Below, piece by piece: positions 20,101-26,274 of a stretch of DNA of 33,509 nt (the first letter of the stretch is position 1; each line of letters starts with the position of its first letter). Under the pieces are notes generated by a model, which ran no database searches, was not told the origin of the DNA, and worked only from the letters and a program-made list of their open reading frames with translations. Origin of the DNA: Sphingobium quisquiliarum P25 (GTDB taxonomy: Bacteria; Pseudomonadota; Alphaproteobacteria; Sphingomonadales; Sphingomonadaceae); assembly GCF_000445065.1 (NCBI RefSeq), contig NZ_ATHO01000153.1, positions 1-33,509 of the forward strand, read 5' to 3'. The position numbers and the translations under genes are program-made.

Positions 20101-23100
20101 TGGCACTGGGATGTGAACCTTGTGGCCGGTGCGAACGCGAACAGCCCTTCGGTCCTCGCCGTGCTGGCGCCCGGCCTGCTGGCCGATGGCAAGGGTTCGG
20201 TCATCATCGGTGGTGAGGCCGACAAGCTGGACGTGACAGGGCTCAATCCCGGCAATTACGACATGACGGTGATTGTCGGCGAACTCGATGCGGTCGATTA
20301 CAGCGGAATCTGGGACCTCTACAATGTGATCCTCAATCACTATTTGGCCGGAACCTTGCCGGAAGCGGCATATTACGAGGCCGACTTGTTCTTTTGGGAT
20401 CCCAGCCCCGAAGTCGTGACCACGGGCGTGACTGCCTTCCTGCTCGAGAACCACCCTTACGCCTTCGCGCCCAGCAGCGATTTCGACAGCGCCTACCAGG
20501 CACTGAACAGCCGAATCGAAGCCGACTATCTGGACAGCCTTTCAGGCGCGGATCTGGCCGCGTATCAGGCCATCGCGCATGGCGGGAATGGCTATTACGA
20601 TGGGAACGCCACAGGGCGGGAGGCCTATGAGCGGCTGGTGCTACTCCTCGGCAGCAACTATCCCGACATCTTCAATAGCGCCGTGCTCCAGCTTGGCACC
20701 GCGCCACTCCCGGCGGCCCCCCATTATCTGCGCGTCAACGGCACCGAGAGCGCGCTTTACCATGTGAATTCCGACGGATCTCTCGGTGCCGAGCTGGACC
20801 GCGATATCGTCACCGGCTTCTATTATTATCTCGACGCCGCAGGCGACAAACAGCTTGTCCAATATGCCGATGGCGCGAGCGATTACGCCGATACCGACAT
20901 CTATGCCCGCGATCCGCTGCCGTGGATCGGACGGTCGGTCAGCAGCAGTAGCCAGGAATACGCGGCGCAGACCTATGACCCCGTCGGCTATCGCGTCAGC
21001 ACGGGCTCCGGTGCGGTGCAGGTGGCGGCGGGGCGGGATCTGGTGCTCGAGCAGCGCCCCTCCTCGATCCACGCCACGGGCGAAGCAGGGCGCATTTCCA
21101 TCGCGGTTGGCGGAGACATCGTGGCGCACGATGTTCTGGCCAAGACGGTGGTGACCGATATCATCACCGAAGGACAGGCGGTCATCACGGCCGGCGGCGC
21201 GATCCGCAACCTAACCGTCTCCGCCCGCGACATGGATGTTCGGGCCGGTGGCGACATCACGGGCGGCATCTATCGCATCACTGGCGAGGGCAGTGTGGTT
21301 GCTGGCGGTTCCATCCTGTCCGGCAGCGTGGTCCGGCAATATGACCGTAACGACCCGCAGGCTCCCTATGCCGATTGCAACATCACCGACTCCAACGGGG
21401 CCTGCCACCCGGATGAAGACCCGGCAGCGGTCCTTCGCAGCTTCCCGCTCTACACCATCTTCGATAGCGGGGAGGCGGGCAATCTGCGGGTTGAGGCGGC
21501 AGGCAATCTGAACGTTGAAACTGCCTATGGCGGGGCCGAAGCGCGCATTTCGCTCTATTCGGCGGGCGGCGATATCATCGCCTGGAACAACGACTACAAC
21601 ATTGCCGCCGCGGAACTGACCAACGGCCTGGCCCATCCCAATGGGGGCATCTATCGTCCCTATTTTCTGCGGGACAACAGCATCGGCATCAATCTGGCGA
21701 GCGCCGATCTCGATGGTCAGATCTGGGCCGGAACGGTCGAGATGATCGCTGCCGGCGGCGACGTGAACGTGGAAGGCGGCTTCCGCCTTGCCCCGGCCGC
21801 GAATGGCAATCTGGATATCCTGGCCCAGAACAACGTCCGCATCGGCTATTTCAGCCGCATGGAGGAGGCCATGCCGACCGACGGCCGCGCGAATCTCGAT
21901 CCCGCGTGGCGCCTGCGGATGTATCAGAACAATTATCGCGGGCAGTTGATGGGCATCTATATGATGAGCCCGCTCAAGGATAGCGGCAGCTATATCGGCA
22001 GCTATTATGGCGGCGTCTATGTCGGCAACACCAACGACACGAACATCCTGGATCGGAACCTGCTTCTGCATGAAGGCGATTTCGAGCCGAGCCGCATCTA
22101 TGCAGGTTCGGGCGATATCGTCACCATCGGCGGTGTGGCTTCGGCCGAACAGCTGTGGATGAAGGCTGGCGGTAACGTCTATTTCCCCAACACGATCATC
22201 CAGCATAACAATCCGGGCGATGTCAGCCAGCTTACGGCAGGCGGCGGAATCTATTTCGGCTCCTTCAATCCGCCGCCTCCAGGCACCCAAGGTCCAGGTT
22301 TTGGTAGCCAGTTGCACGTTCGCGGACAGGGCCGGCTGGAAATCGAGGCAGGCACCGACCTGTGGATCCCCGACAACTCCGAAGGCATCACCTCCGACAT
22401 TCTCTACGATATCGCACGCGTCGGCGGCAGCTTCGTCAATGTTCCGCTCGATCCGAACATGAAGGCGGCCGACATTGCGATCAGCGTCGGCTACAATCAG
22501 CAGCCGGCCTATGCCGATTTCGACGCCGCCTATTTCGATCCGGCGAATATGGCCGACATGGCGGATTATCTGCTGGGTGATATCGGTGACGGCCGGGAAG
22601 CGCCGATCTATCTGTTCGACCGCTTCTATGCACGCGGCAATGGTGCTGCGGTCGAGCTGGTCAGCGACGAGATGGCGGGCGGCTTCGTCAACTATGTTCG
22701 TTCGCTGCAAGGTATGCCGCCGCTGGCAGACGATGCCGCCCAGCGCGGCTATCTGGAGCAGGCGTGGGACTACTGGATCGCACTCCCCGCTTCGCAGCAG
22801 ACGCCCTACGACACGCTGGTGCCGCGCTTCGCCGCAGGCCAGGCGGAAGACCTGAAGGGGGAATTCTTCCTGCCCGAACGGCGGCAGGGCCTGGTCAACT
22901 ATGTGCGCGAATTGCAGGGGCTGGCTCCGCTGGAAACCGCGCAGGAGCAGAGCGCCTATATGGATGAGGCGCTGGCCCACTGGCAGGGGCTGGACACCGC
23001 CTACAAGGCACCCTTCTATCGTTCGGCGATGTTCCTTGAACTTCGCACGGCGAGCCGGGAGGCGAACGATCCGAACAGCGAGCGGCAGGGTTCGGTGAAC

Positions 23101-24291
23101 CGGGGCTATGAGGCCATCGGCACGCTCTATCCGGGCGCTCAGAAGGCCGCTGACGAAAGCCTGGCCGAAGGCGAATCCCGCTGGCAGGGCAATTTCGAAA
23201 CTTTCGCCAGCCGCGTGCTGTCGAACAGCGGCGGGGACGTATCGGTGGTCGCGCCGGGCGGCTTCTTCCGCCTCGCCAGCGCGGCCGCCAATGCCGAGCA
23301 GACCGGCCAGCCATCGGAAAGCAATGTGCAGGGCGACGCGTCCCGCGCCGGCATCGTCACGCAGGGCGGCGGCGAGGTGAATGTCCTCACTTACGGCGAT
23401 CAGGACGTGAATCAGTCCCGCGTGCTGACCACGCAGGGCGGCAACATCCTGATGTGGTCGTCCTTCGGCAGCATCGCCGCGGGCAACGGTGCGCAAACCT
23501 CGCTGGCGCCACCATTCTACGATCGCAGCATCGACGCGCTGGCGAACCTCACCCGCGCGCCCGCCGGTCTGCCGACCGGCGCGGGTATCGGCACGTTGGC
23601 CACGACGCCGGGCACGCCCCCCGCAGACGTCGATCTGATCGCCAATTACGGTATCGTCGATGCCGGGGACGCCGGCATTCGGGTGTCGGGCAACCTCAAC
23701 GTCTTCGCGATCGAGATATTGGGGGCCGATAATATCGACGTGGCGGGCCGCACGACAGGACTGCCCGAGGCACCCGCCGCGCCGCCGACCTCGCTCGACG
23801 TGGGCGATCTGGGGGCCAAATCGCTGATGGGCAGCGATCTGCTCGCCAATCTCACGGAATCGGTTCGCCAGAACGCCGCCGCCGCCACGCCTTCGCTGAT
23901 CGAGGTTCGGGTCACCGGCTATGGCGACTGTACTGAGGGCGATCGTCGGCAGGAGTGTTCGTCACCGTCCCCGTCGGCACCAGGCACGGTATCACCGCAG
24001 GCGGGAGCGGCCGGGACTAGCCAGCGTTCAGCCACCTGGCCGGACAAGGAACTCGGGGTCGATCTCGCGGCGACCACCCTCGACGATGCCATGCGGGAGA
24101 TCGGAGCGCTGTCGGGGTACAATATTCTCTACAGCACAGACGTCGCAGCGAACTTCCGGACTCTTCCCGTGCGGGGGTCGATGACGCTCCAACAGGCGAT
24201 GTCGCGGCTTCTCGGCAAGGGGCTGCGCGCGGTCCTGATCGACGATCGCACGATCATGATCGAACCGAGCCGGTACGCCCGCAACAACTGA
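11158..24291 (+). CDS. Giant filamentous haemagglutinin-like exoprotein (TpsA, DUF3739 type) with C-terminal STN domain
   Basis: A 4377-residue protein with AGGAATTCTCCC before its ATG. An extended signal peptide of about 40 residues ends in PAHA|QD. Residues about 80-380 hold three tandem copies of the haemagglutination/TPS module that TpsB recognises. Most of the rest repeats short beta-helix strands rich in Gly, Asp, Asn and Ser ('GTIDASG'-like turns), typical of an adhesin rod. Helical stretches near 3040-3185 and 3815-3985 break this pattern. The DUF3739-type tail runs to about residue 4255 ('LGAKSLMGSDLLANLTESV'), then a Ser/Pro-rich linker with Cys4258 and Cys4267. The final 79 residues are an STN domain. 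I see no frameshift across 13 kb. TpsA proteins are surface adhesins or toxins; no toxin domain is visible, so adhesion or matrix building is more likely. Its transporter is the TpsB gene upstream. Confidence 0.93.
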   Translation: MPLTLAGIRSRRFSNKRLTLSTSLIALAAMNVLGQAPAHAQDRPFGSMVGMQAGRTIGPNGQVSVWQGADRPVISTEGDRDLMTIRQTEQKAILDWEDFRLQTKEILEFQQQSSDWFVINRVHGDQASEINGEIRAIGSVYIFNDNGVLIGDDAAVNTRQLVVGSGISDVNVDGNTTTLTQSSSKAVLDWKKFEVQTGEVLKFEQQSSDWIVFNNDLTGTENPSLEPQRIAANATINGTVEADGILVVNDDTGFNIGQDAAIDADRYFLTQGVSDISVSGGNVSITQERERAVVNWSDMNLARGQSITLHQEGEDWLALNRHLGGGLLQLDGAITADAGILLVSRDGLAINGTIDAGQVIASALEIRDFAFNGFTPGNSGGGLLSYAYSAGRRLDPTFSNSWIYSTSNIPNNTPQGKTDRYLNLLEEMPVVADPDNPLLYAVTIGREARISTGDQGKIMLFGPNVTNSGILNVQDEGQVVMAAGDNVFIERAQSDDARLEIYTSVHNPLDLRTSYVSSQSYAPAFLLWARDPDANNQMRPADSPISAEWVDFVNAVTGGKPDGAGLYEAGDVLPKAIAQSLVGVGGNGTLILDYLDARRLARAEQYGFTVRNDGIINGTVGSDVDLRGWTIEQNGAVSLTSTANFRADITMHALMQDHAVQGPNPPMAGNGSIVFGKNSLTQITPDLEADDMLPLTEGNQSVGSLHIAAGSIHFREDSTVYLPSGTVELYADADQAVRDPLGNGGNANSQDGSRLMMEAGATIDLSGWDVNRAMGYHQVTGRVFVAQLRDTPVQDGGPLYRQEINVDRRYGTNVADWQSFDNLNQLTLDQMIVDGGTLTIASGDDFIMKSGSVIDVSGGSITYDAGYVYTTMLRRLDGTVIDIREADPDEIFMGLADQWTDYDTKWGQQKSYHIPLVSSARGRYEESYVEGGNAGTVGIWAPDGVYQGTFRGDVTVGKYQRTNLPKAGALTINREGEFDLEYISNRVLISKAAAELGAGFAFDDSLTTVFGDIFGEEEDRTGTSDGKGNLTLLSEDLFEHSTMGEYEITQWQMRDGNSFSETVDDGYDNQYVVVEDGVDLNFANGADFSIIGTSSMYFGGSITSNGGDVALRGQGIVFGDSSFIDTSASWHTEYELTDYRPLAERPIVNGGNILITAFRNDEINAPEDGTYEFILPESVYFNANGGGYLNRDGVLTAGKGGDINIRNYMQLDNPVDLSGAFNAQSLGLGGNGVFALESSGELFVGRELPADADTRNIVARIDPGLFDAMPFSGIYLNAPKIGVAPGTTIKATQATMQLSPTTLANGVPAAWLAESGSDILDVTTTGYLEPGYRAEGLRDGALIGFTGLPWSDAQLRISTVSLQPYGNGEGPRTTFDEHSSLEVNPGGRIIFDGDLAGSLIAPGGDITLGGHLFSTARVLAPGALRVTGRRVDGNGNELVLGEVLGGGTITVNGDITPLTVDEGAIFDVSGTSALLHVPVQENGGTTLRPTTIASDGGLINLLGSNIDVNDATFRAFAGGEGARGGTFRLQWSSGDYEALKHGNPISLRSALTNTYFYLKSGGTVRGLIDVDLSTVDFSRNTQLNGLDFAEGTYLPDVDSVVAAFEAYYAAELTVPPPVLYIGEGENGGALDYGDLPQLDPAFLPLYERLNFTLPTLPERAATMTLSPSNIAAGGFGSVQISATSAMVFAGISQLGGRAPDGSYLIDEVMLSAPQIYGMDDGDFTLLANRVRLTERGIFDNGGITAGRVDTARFGAALAEVGISAENTATLSIEAGSLLEMTSAEFIGFEDITLKSNGDLRFAPTNLFAELEAPKGALTTGGDLTLVADQIYAASGRIFTVDAGGTLAIRGADAGTLVNATPLEGGASLTLRAARIEQGGVLRSPLGSIDLVAVDDGSEGAGTITLLPGSITSVSADGNVIPYGRLQNGDTWVDPFTQKELAFLPDREINLDADVIDLATGAVVDISAGGNLIASEFVPGVGGTTDWLTGYRDDDYRWVSDASQVFAIIPGFDADVTPLGTGNGYAAPNLGKIYLSAGEGGLPAGEYTLLPAEYASLPGAYRVTAMHQYGDYTNIALGSSAPKADGSLIQAGYRFVAGADGSIAYRDQYTNGFLVMGRDVLTKRSQYNLASATDYFDSEAFLQAAKRRNLQVDSLPRTPNDAGGLTLIAGTSLVLDGTIDAAAVEGGRGGYVDISSSRILVAGADTDLASYEDYLHLDADRLVGFGVSSLLLGGVRRQTETGTTIDVSASDVVIDTAGATLSGSDMIFAGRNGVTVKSGSIIEAAGEFASPTESYSLAPAFGLFTDDMGTPTYDGDDQFIHGNLDQGAVLHVSAGERADFLRDGEAVDAMAVLRADPARLAAYNARRLERGLPQIDADGGLLSIEAGAQLTGHSLVLDATRETLLSADADVTADQITAAASQVSIGNAPVGTGGLVFAGDTAAMLSNARDVALKSYSSIDFYGAVEFATEGDLTLDARQIRLLDNGGGEARITADTLTLANSNGGEIAATGGAASLLLSAQDILLTGGVKAISGADSIALHANRQIVGRDAGGLNVPGALAITAGQLTVENGDVLAINAGGAITIGSVAGVEPANANSLGATLSLTGSSITHNGRIGLNAGTVSLRATNGDVTLAEGSSVDVSGTAFELFDQTIGINAGAINLTADRGDVVQRADAVLNISGGPAGNAGALNIAVPQGLALLDGTLKGEAAEGRSAGDFGLRIGTLTDFAALNAVLAAGGLNGDRSFEIMSGDVTLDGVTEAESLSLVVNSGSINVTGRVETTGANGGEIALAASGFVTLAGSSALIAAAKGESGAGGHVKVETAGANNGRIAMASGALIDVSGAEGRGGTVHFRAPQIGTGEVAIGALSGTITGADRAIAEAYRVYGDVAVIDAGLAAQVTGDAAAFMDAASANGVQARLGDVRLVPGIDIRGDGDIELTDDWDLSGVRFGPDQVSGVLSLRAAGDVLINANLTDNAADAPWHWDVNLVAGANANSPSVLAVLAPGLLADGKGSVIIGGEADKLDVTGLNPGNYDMTVIVGELDAVDYSGIWDLYNVILNHYLAGTLPEAAYYEADLFFWDPSPEVVTTGVTAFLLENHPYAFAPSSDFDSAYQALNSRIEADYLDSLSGADLAAYQAIAHGGNGYYDGNATGREAYERLVLLLGSNYPDIFNSAVLQLGTAPLPAAPHYLRVNGTESALYHVNSDGSLGAELDRDIVTGFYYYLDAAGDKQLVQYADGASDYADTDIYARDPLPWIGRSVSSSSQEYAAQTYDPVGYRVSTGSGAVQVAAGRDLVLEQRPSSIHATGEAGRISIAVGGDIVAHDVLAKTVVTDIITEGQAVITAGGAIRNLTVSARDMDVRAGGDITGGIYRITGEGSVVAGGSILSGSVVRQYDRNDPQAPYADCNITDSNGACHPDEDPAAVLRSFPLYTIFDSGEAGNLRVEAAGNLNVETAYGGAEARISLYSAGGDIIAWNNDYNIAAAELTNGLAHPNGGIYRPYFLRDNSIGINLASADLDGQIWAGTVEMIAAGGDVNVEGGFRLAPAANGNLDILAQNNVRIGYFSRMEEAMPTDGRANLDPAWRLRMYQNNYRGQLMGIYMMSPLKDSGSYIGSYYGGVYVGNTNDTNILDRNLLLHEGDFEPSRIYAGSGDIVTIGGVASAEQLWMKAGGNVYFPNTIIQHNNPGDVSQLTAGGGIYFGSFNPPPPGTQGPGFGSQLHVRGQGRLEIEAGTDLWIPDNSEGITSDILYDIARVGGSFVNVPLDPNMKAADIAISVGYNQQPAYADFDAAYFDPANMADMADYLLGDIGDGREAPIYLFDRFYARGNGAAVELVSDEMAGGFVNYVRSLQGMPPLADDAAQRGYLEQAWDYWIALPASQQTPYDTLVPRFAAGQAEDLKGEFFLPERRQGLVNYVRELQGLAPLETAQEQSAYMDEALAHWQGLDTAYKAPFYRSAMFLELRTASREANDPNSERQGSVNRGYEAIGTLYPGAQKAADESLAEGESRWQGNFETFASRVLSNSGGDVSVVAPGGFFRLASAAANAEQTGQPSESNVQGDASRAGIVTQGGGEVNVLTYGDQDVNQSRVLTTQGGNILMWSSFGSIAAGNGAQTSLAPPFYDRSIDALANLTRAPAGLPTGAGIGTLATTPGTPPADVDLIANYGIVDAGDAGIRVSGNLNVFAIEILGADNIDVAGRTTGLPEAPAAPPTSLDVGDLGAKSLMGSDLLANLTESVRQNAAAATPSLIEVRVTGYGDCTEGDRRQECSSPSPSAPGTVSPQAGAAGTSQRSATWPDKELGVDLAATTLDDAMREIGALSGYNILYSTDVAANFRTLPVRGSMTLQQAMSRLLGKGLRAVLIDDRTIMIEPSRYARNN
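11401..12290 (+). repeat. Three tandem TPS/haemagglutination modules in the exoprotein N terminus
   Basis: Three protein-level copies of about 100 residues start near nt 11401, 11683 and 12001. Each has a Thr/Ile-Gln strand, an 'A-x-x-x-W' strand, a 'W-x-x-x-N' strand and a 'N-x-x-G/D-G-x-x-I' turn. Copy 1 reads 'KAILDWEDFRLQTKEILEF' then 'QQSSDWFVINR'. Copy 2 reads 'KAVLDWKKFEVQTGEVLKF' then 'QQSSDWIVFNN'. Copy 3 reads 'RAVVNWSDMNLARGQSITL' then 'EGEDWLALNR'. Copies 1 and 2 are closer to each other than to copy 3. Related DUF3739-type exoproteins normally have one such module. Confidence 0.8.
22681..23064 (+). repeat. Duplicated helical module inside the exoprotein
   Basis: Two copies about 70 residues apart begin at nt 22684 and 22894: 'FVNYVRSLQGMPPLADDAAQ' and 'LVNYVRELQGLAPLETAQEQ'. 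Each is followed by an aromatic helix ('AWDYWIALP', 'ALAHWQGLD') and a third segment ('YDTLVPRF', 'FYRSAMFLELRTA'). They interrupt the beta-helical rod. Similar helical insertions occur in DUF3739-type exoproteins. The function is unknown. Confidence 0.75.
24049..24291 (+). other. STN (secretin/TonB short N-terminal) domain at the exoprotein C terminus
   Basis: Residues about 4299-4377 carry the STN pattern: 'LGVDLAATTLDDAMREIGAL', then 'SGYNILYSTDVAANFRTLPV', then 'GSMTLQQAMSRLLGKGLRAV' and 'LIDDRTIMIEP'. In FecA-type receptors this fold is the periplasmic N-terminal signalling domain that binds FecR; in secretins it is the N0 domain. Finding it at the C terminus of a TpsA protein is atypical. 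If the C terminus stays in the periplasm, as the FhaB prodomain does during secretion, the domain would be placed to meet FecR. Confidence 0.85.
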
Positions 24292-24313
24292 AGCCCCGAA
24301 AACACGCCATAGA

Positions 24314-24338
24314 GGGGCCGCCCAGATCGTGCGGCTCC
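24314..24338 (+). other. GC-rich intercistronic hairpin between exoprotein and SapC genes
   Basis: GGGGCCGC pairs with GCGGCTCC around a nine-base loop, an eight-base-pair stem with one G-T wobble. No T-run follows, so it is not a standard terminator. It sits between the exoprotein stop and the SapC ribosome-binding site (GAGGAG, 24353-24358). It could protect mRNA ends or lower expression of the downstream genes relative to the exoprotein. Confidence 0.4.
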
Positions 24339-24366
24339 CATCCCCTTCGATTGAGGAGCATTGTTC

Positions 24367-25176
24367 ATGGTCTCACATTCTCCATCCAAGACGAGCGGCG
24401 GCGACACGCCAAACCTTCCGCTATTTTACCGCCATCCACAGCCGCTTTCGTCGTCAGCCCATGGCGAATGGCGGTTGCAAGGCGGCGATGCGTCCTTCGC
24501 CGCCGACACGTCCTATGTCCCTATCGTGGCCGGAGAGCTGATTGCAGCGTCGCGCCACTATCCCATCGTCTTTGCGGCCGGCGACGCCCAGCCCCTCGCG
24601 GTACTCGGGCTCCAGCGCCGCAACCTGTTCGTGAAGGACGGACGATGGGAGGCGGACGGCTACGTGCCAGCCTATGTTCGCCGCTATCCCTTTGGCTTCA
24701 TCGCCACCGGCAAGCCCGATGAGTTCGTTCTGGCAATCGACGCCGAGTCCGAGCGTGTGGTGAAGTCCGCCGAGGAAGGCAGGTCGTTTTTCGAGGACGG
24801 AAAGCCGTCCGAGCTTACCAGACAGGCCCTGGCCTTTTGCGATGCATTTCAGTCGGACGCCAAGGCGACGCGGGTTTTCGCCGAGGCGCTGAAGGAACAG
24901 GATCTGCTGATCGACCAGCGCGTGGATGCGACGCTGCCCGATGGGCACAAGCTTGGGCTGGAAGGCTTTCAGATCGTGGACAGGGAAAAGTTCGGAAAGC
25001 TGCCGGACGAGGTGCTGCCTGCATGGCACCGCAATGGCTATCTCGCCTGGGTCCAATTCCATCTCGCCTCGCTTGATCGTTTTACCAGCCTCCTCAACCG
25101 CCAGGCATCAATCGGCGCCGCCGAACCGCAGTTACCGAAGACATCTCGGCCCAAATCCAGGAAGGAACTCGCATGA
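24367..25176 (+). CDS. SapC family protein
   Basis: A 269-residue protein. The ATG at 24367 has a good GAGGAG site eight bases upstream; a TTG two codons earlier is less likely. It matches my knowledge of the SapC family: 'YVPIVAGELIAASRHYPIVF' near residue 48, 'LGLQRRNLFVKDGRWEADGY', 'YVRRYPFGFI', and a C-terminal segment with 'LDRFTSLLNRQA'. No signal peptide is visible, so it is probably cytoplasmic or membrane-peripheral. SapC was named for genes linked to the Campylobacter S-layer, and its biochemical role is not established. Its place just after a giant exoprotein, overlapping the chaperone gene by four bases, suggests a role in exoprotein export or modification, which is inference. Confidence 0.88.
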   Translation: MVSHSPSKTSGGDTPNLPLFYRHPQPLSSSAHGEWRLQGGDASFAADTSYVPIVAGELIAASRHYPIVFAAGDAQPLAVLGLQRRNLFVKDGRWEADGYVPAYVRRYPFGFIATGKPDEFVLAIDAESERVVKSAEEGRSFFEDGKPSELTRQALAFCDAFQSDAKATRVFAEALKEQDLLIDQRVDATLPDGHKLGLEGFQIVDREKFGKLPDEVLPAWHRNGYLAWVQFHLASLDRFTSLLNRQASIGAAEPQLPKTSRPKSRKELA

Positions 25177-25799
25177 TCGTCCGATCTGTTGCCGCCATCT
25201 CTCTCGTCATCGCGATCGCGTCGCCAGCATCCGCGCAGAACGGCGGTGGAAATGGGTCGCCGGCGCAGGCTGAGCCACAGCGGCTTGGCGGCCCGGCTGT
25301 ACCAGGTGTGTGCCTGTTGTCGCGCGAGGCGATCTTCGCCAATGCCGCTGTGGGTAAGGCCGCGAGCACGCGGTTGCAGGAACTCACCCGCGCAGCCCAA
25401 ACTGAGGTCGATGCGCAGCGGACGCCAATCGAGACTGAAGCGCGCGCGCTGGATGGTCAGGCCGACAGTGCGGAAATCCGGCAGCGGCGCACACAGCTCG
25501 CGCAGCGCTGGCAGGCGCTTCAGCAGCAGGCGGCGCATGACAGCCGAGAAATCGCGGCGACCCGCGCCAAGGCGCTGGAACGGATCGCGAGCGAAGCTCA
25601 GCCGGTCATCGCAGAGGTCTACGGTAAAAAGCGTTGCGGCCTGCTCTTTGATCGCAGTTCCGCGCTCGGCGGCAATTTTGTGAATGACCTCACCCCAGAG
25701 GTAGTGCGGCGCCTGGACATGAAGATCCAGACAATCACCTTCGAGCGGGAGCGGTTGCCCGAGCAGCAGCCTGCCGCTGCTCCACCGGCACAACGCTAG
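25173..25799 (+). CDS. OmpH/Skp family periplasmic chaperone
   Basis: A 208-residue protein whose ATG overlaps the SapC stop (ATGA). A signal peptide ends near residue 22 ('SPASAQ'). After a Gly/Pro-rich spacer, the Skp/OmpH core starts at about residue 43 ('GVCLLSREAIFANAAVGKAA'). A long charged helical hairpin follows ('RLQELTRAAQTEVDAQRTPI', 'RQRRTQLAQRWQALQQQAA') and a terminal strand region ('LLFDRSSALGG', 'DLTPEVVRRLD'). Skp trimers hold unfolded outer-membrane proteins in the periplasm. A copy in this operon is likely dedicated to the TpsB barrel, the porin, or the 430-kDa-class exoprotein in transit. It is longer than the E. coli protein because of the spacer and a Pro-rich tail. Confidence 0.9.
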   Translation: MIVRSVAAISLVIAIASPASAQNGGGNGSPAQAEPQRLGGPAVPGVCLLSREAIFANAAVGKAASTRLQELTRAAQTEVDAQRTPIETEARALDGQADSAEIRQRRTQLAQRWQALQQQAAHDSREIAATRAKALERIASEAQPVIAEVYGKKRCGLLFDRSSALGGNFVNDLTPEVVRRLDMKIQTITFERERLPEQQPAAAPPAQR

Positions 25800-25817
25800 C
25801 GATTTGGGGGAACAGCC

Positions 25818-25970
25818 ATGCTTCTGTCGATCGGCCTGATCGCTTTAGGCTTTTTACTCGGAGCCGGCGTGACGGGCATCATTGCCCTTCAGCTGTTCGG
25901 CATCCTTCATGCGGAGGCGGTAAGGGTTGTGGACAGTCACGGCGTTATGCTGTTTTCGGGCTTGCCATAG
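25818..25970 (+). CDS. Small membrane protein, 50 residues
   Basis: A short frame with a strong GGGGGAA ribosome-binding site, 18 bases after the chaperone stop and in the same direction. Residues about 3-29 are a single hydrophobic helix ('IGLIALGFLLGAGVTGIIAL'), followed by a short tail ending in 'VMLFSGLP'. I do not recognise a family. The good ribosome-binding site, tight spacing and clean membrane helix make it more credible than chance, and it would be the last gene of the secretion operon. It could be a small membrane accessory of the ExbB/TonB complex, but that is a guess. Confidence 0.6.
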   Translation: MLLSIGLIALGFLLGAGVTGIIALQLFGILHAEAVRVVDSHGVMLFSGLP

Positions 25971-26274
25971 CCGCGTGCAGCGACCGGAAGCTCAACTCAA
26001 GCCGCGGGTTTGTCCGTCGTCACTCTGTTGCGCCGAGCAAGGTGAGAGGAAACGGTTAAGCACAGCCCCTCTTGAGGTGCGCTAAGTGCGTTGTGACACG
26101 CTCAATGTTCATGGGCATATTCAGCGTGCGTTCCCGGCGGTTGAGATAGGTTAGCATGTGGCGCACTTTTTTGTGTTGGACATCGGCTGCGGATCGCCGC
26201 GTTGCAGATTCGTAATGATCGCTCAATCTCCCCCCACACCTCTCAGGCCGCCTGTGCGTGCTGCTGTTCGGACA
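25971..26274. other. Gene-free gap between secretion operon and integrase
   Basis: About 300 bases lying between convergent genes. I see no open frame with a ribosome-binding site, no tRNA and no clear terminator. A T6 run at 26167-26172 follows only a three-base-pair stem, too weak to call. Confidence 0.5.

Noticed and set aside
11158..24291. Contact-dependent inhibition (CdiA-like) toxin with an immunity gene
   Set aside because: No VENN motif, toxin domain or small immunity gene follows; the C terminus is an STN domain and the next gene is SapC.
26150..26175. T6 run as an integrase or operon terminator
   Set aside because: The preceding stem (GTG/CAC) is only three base pairs.
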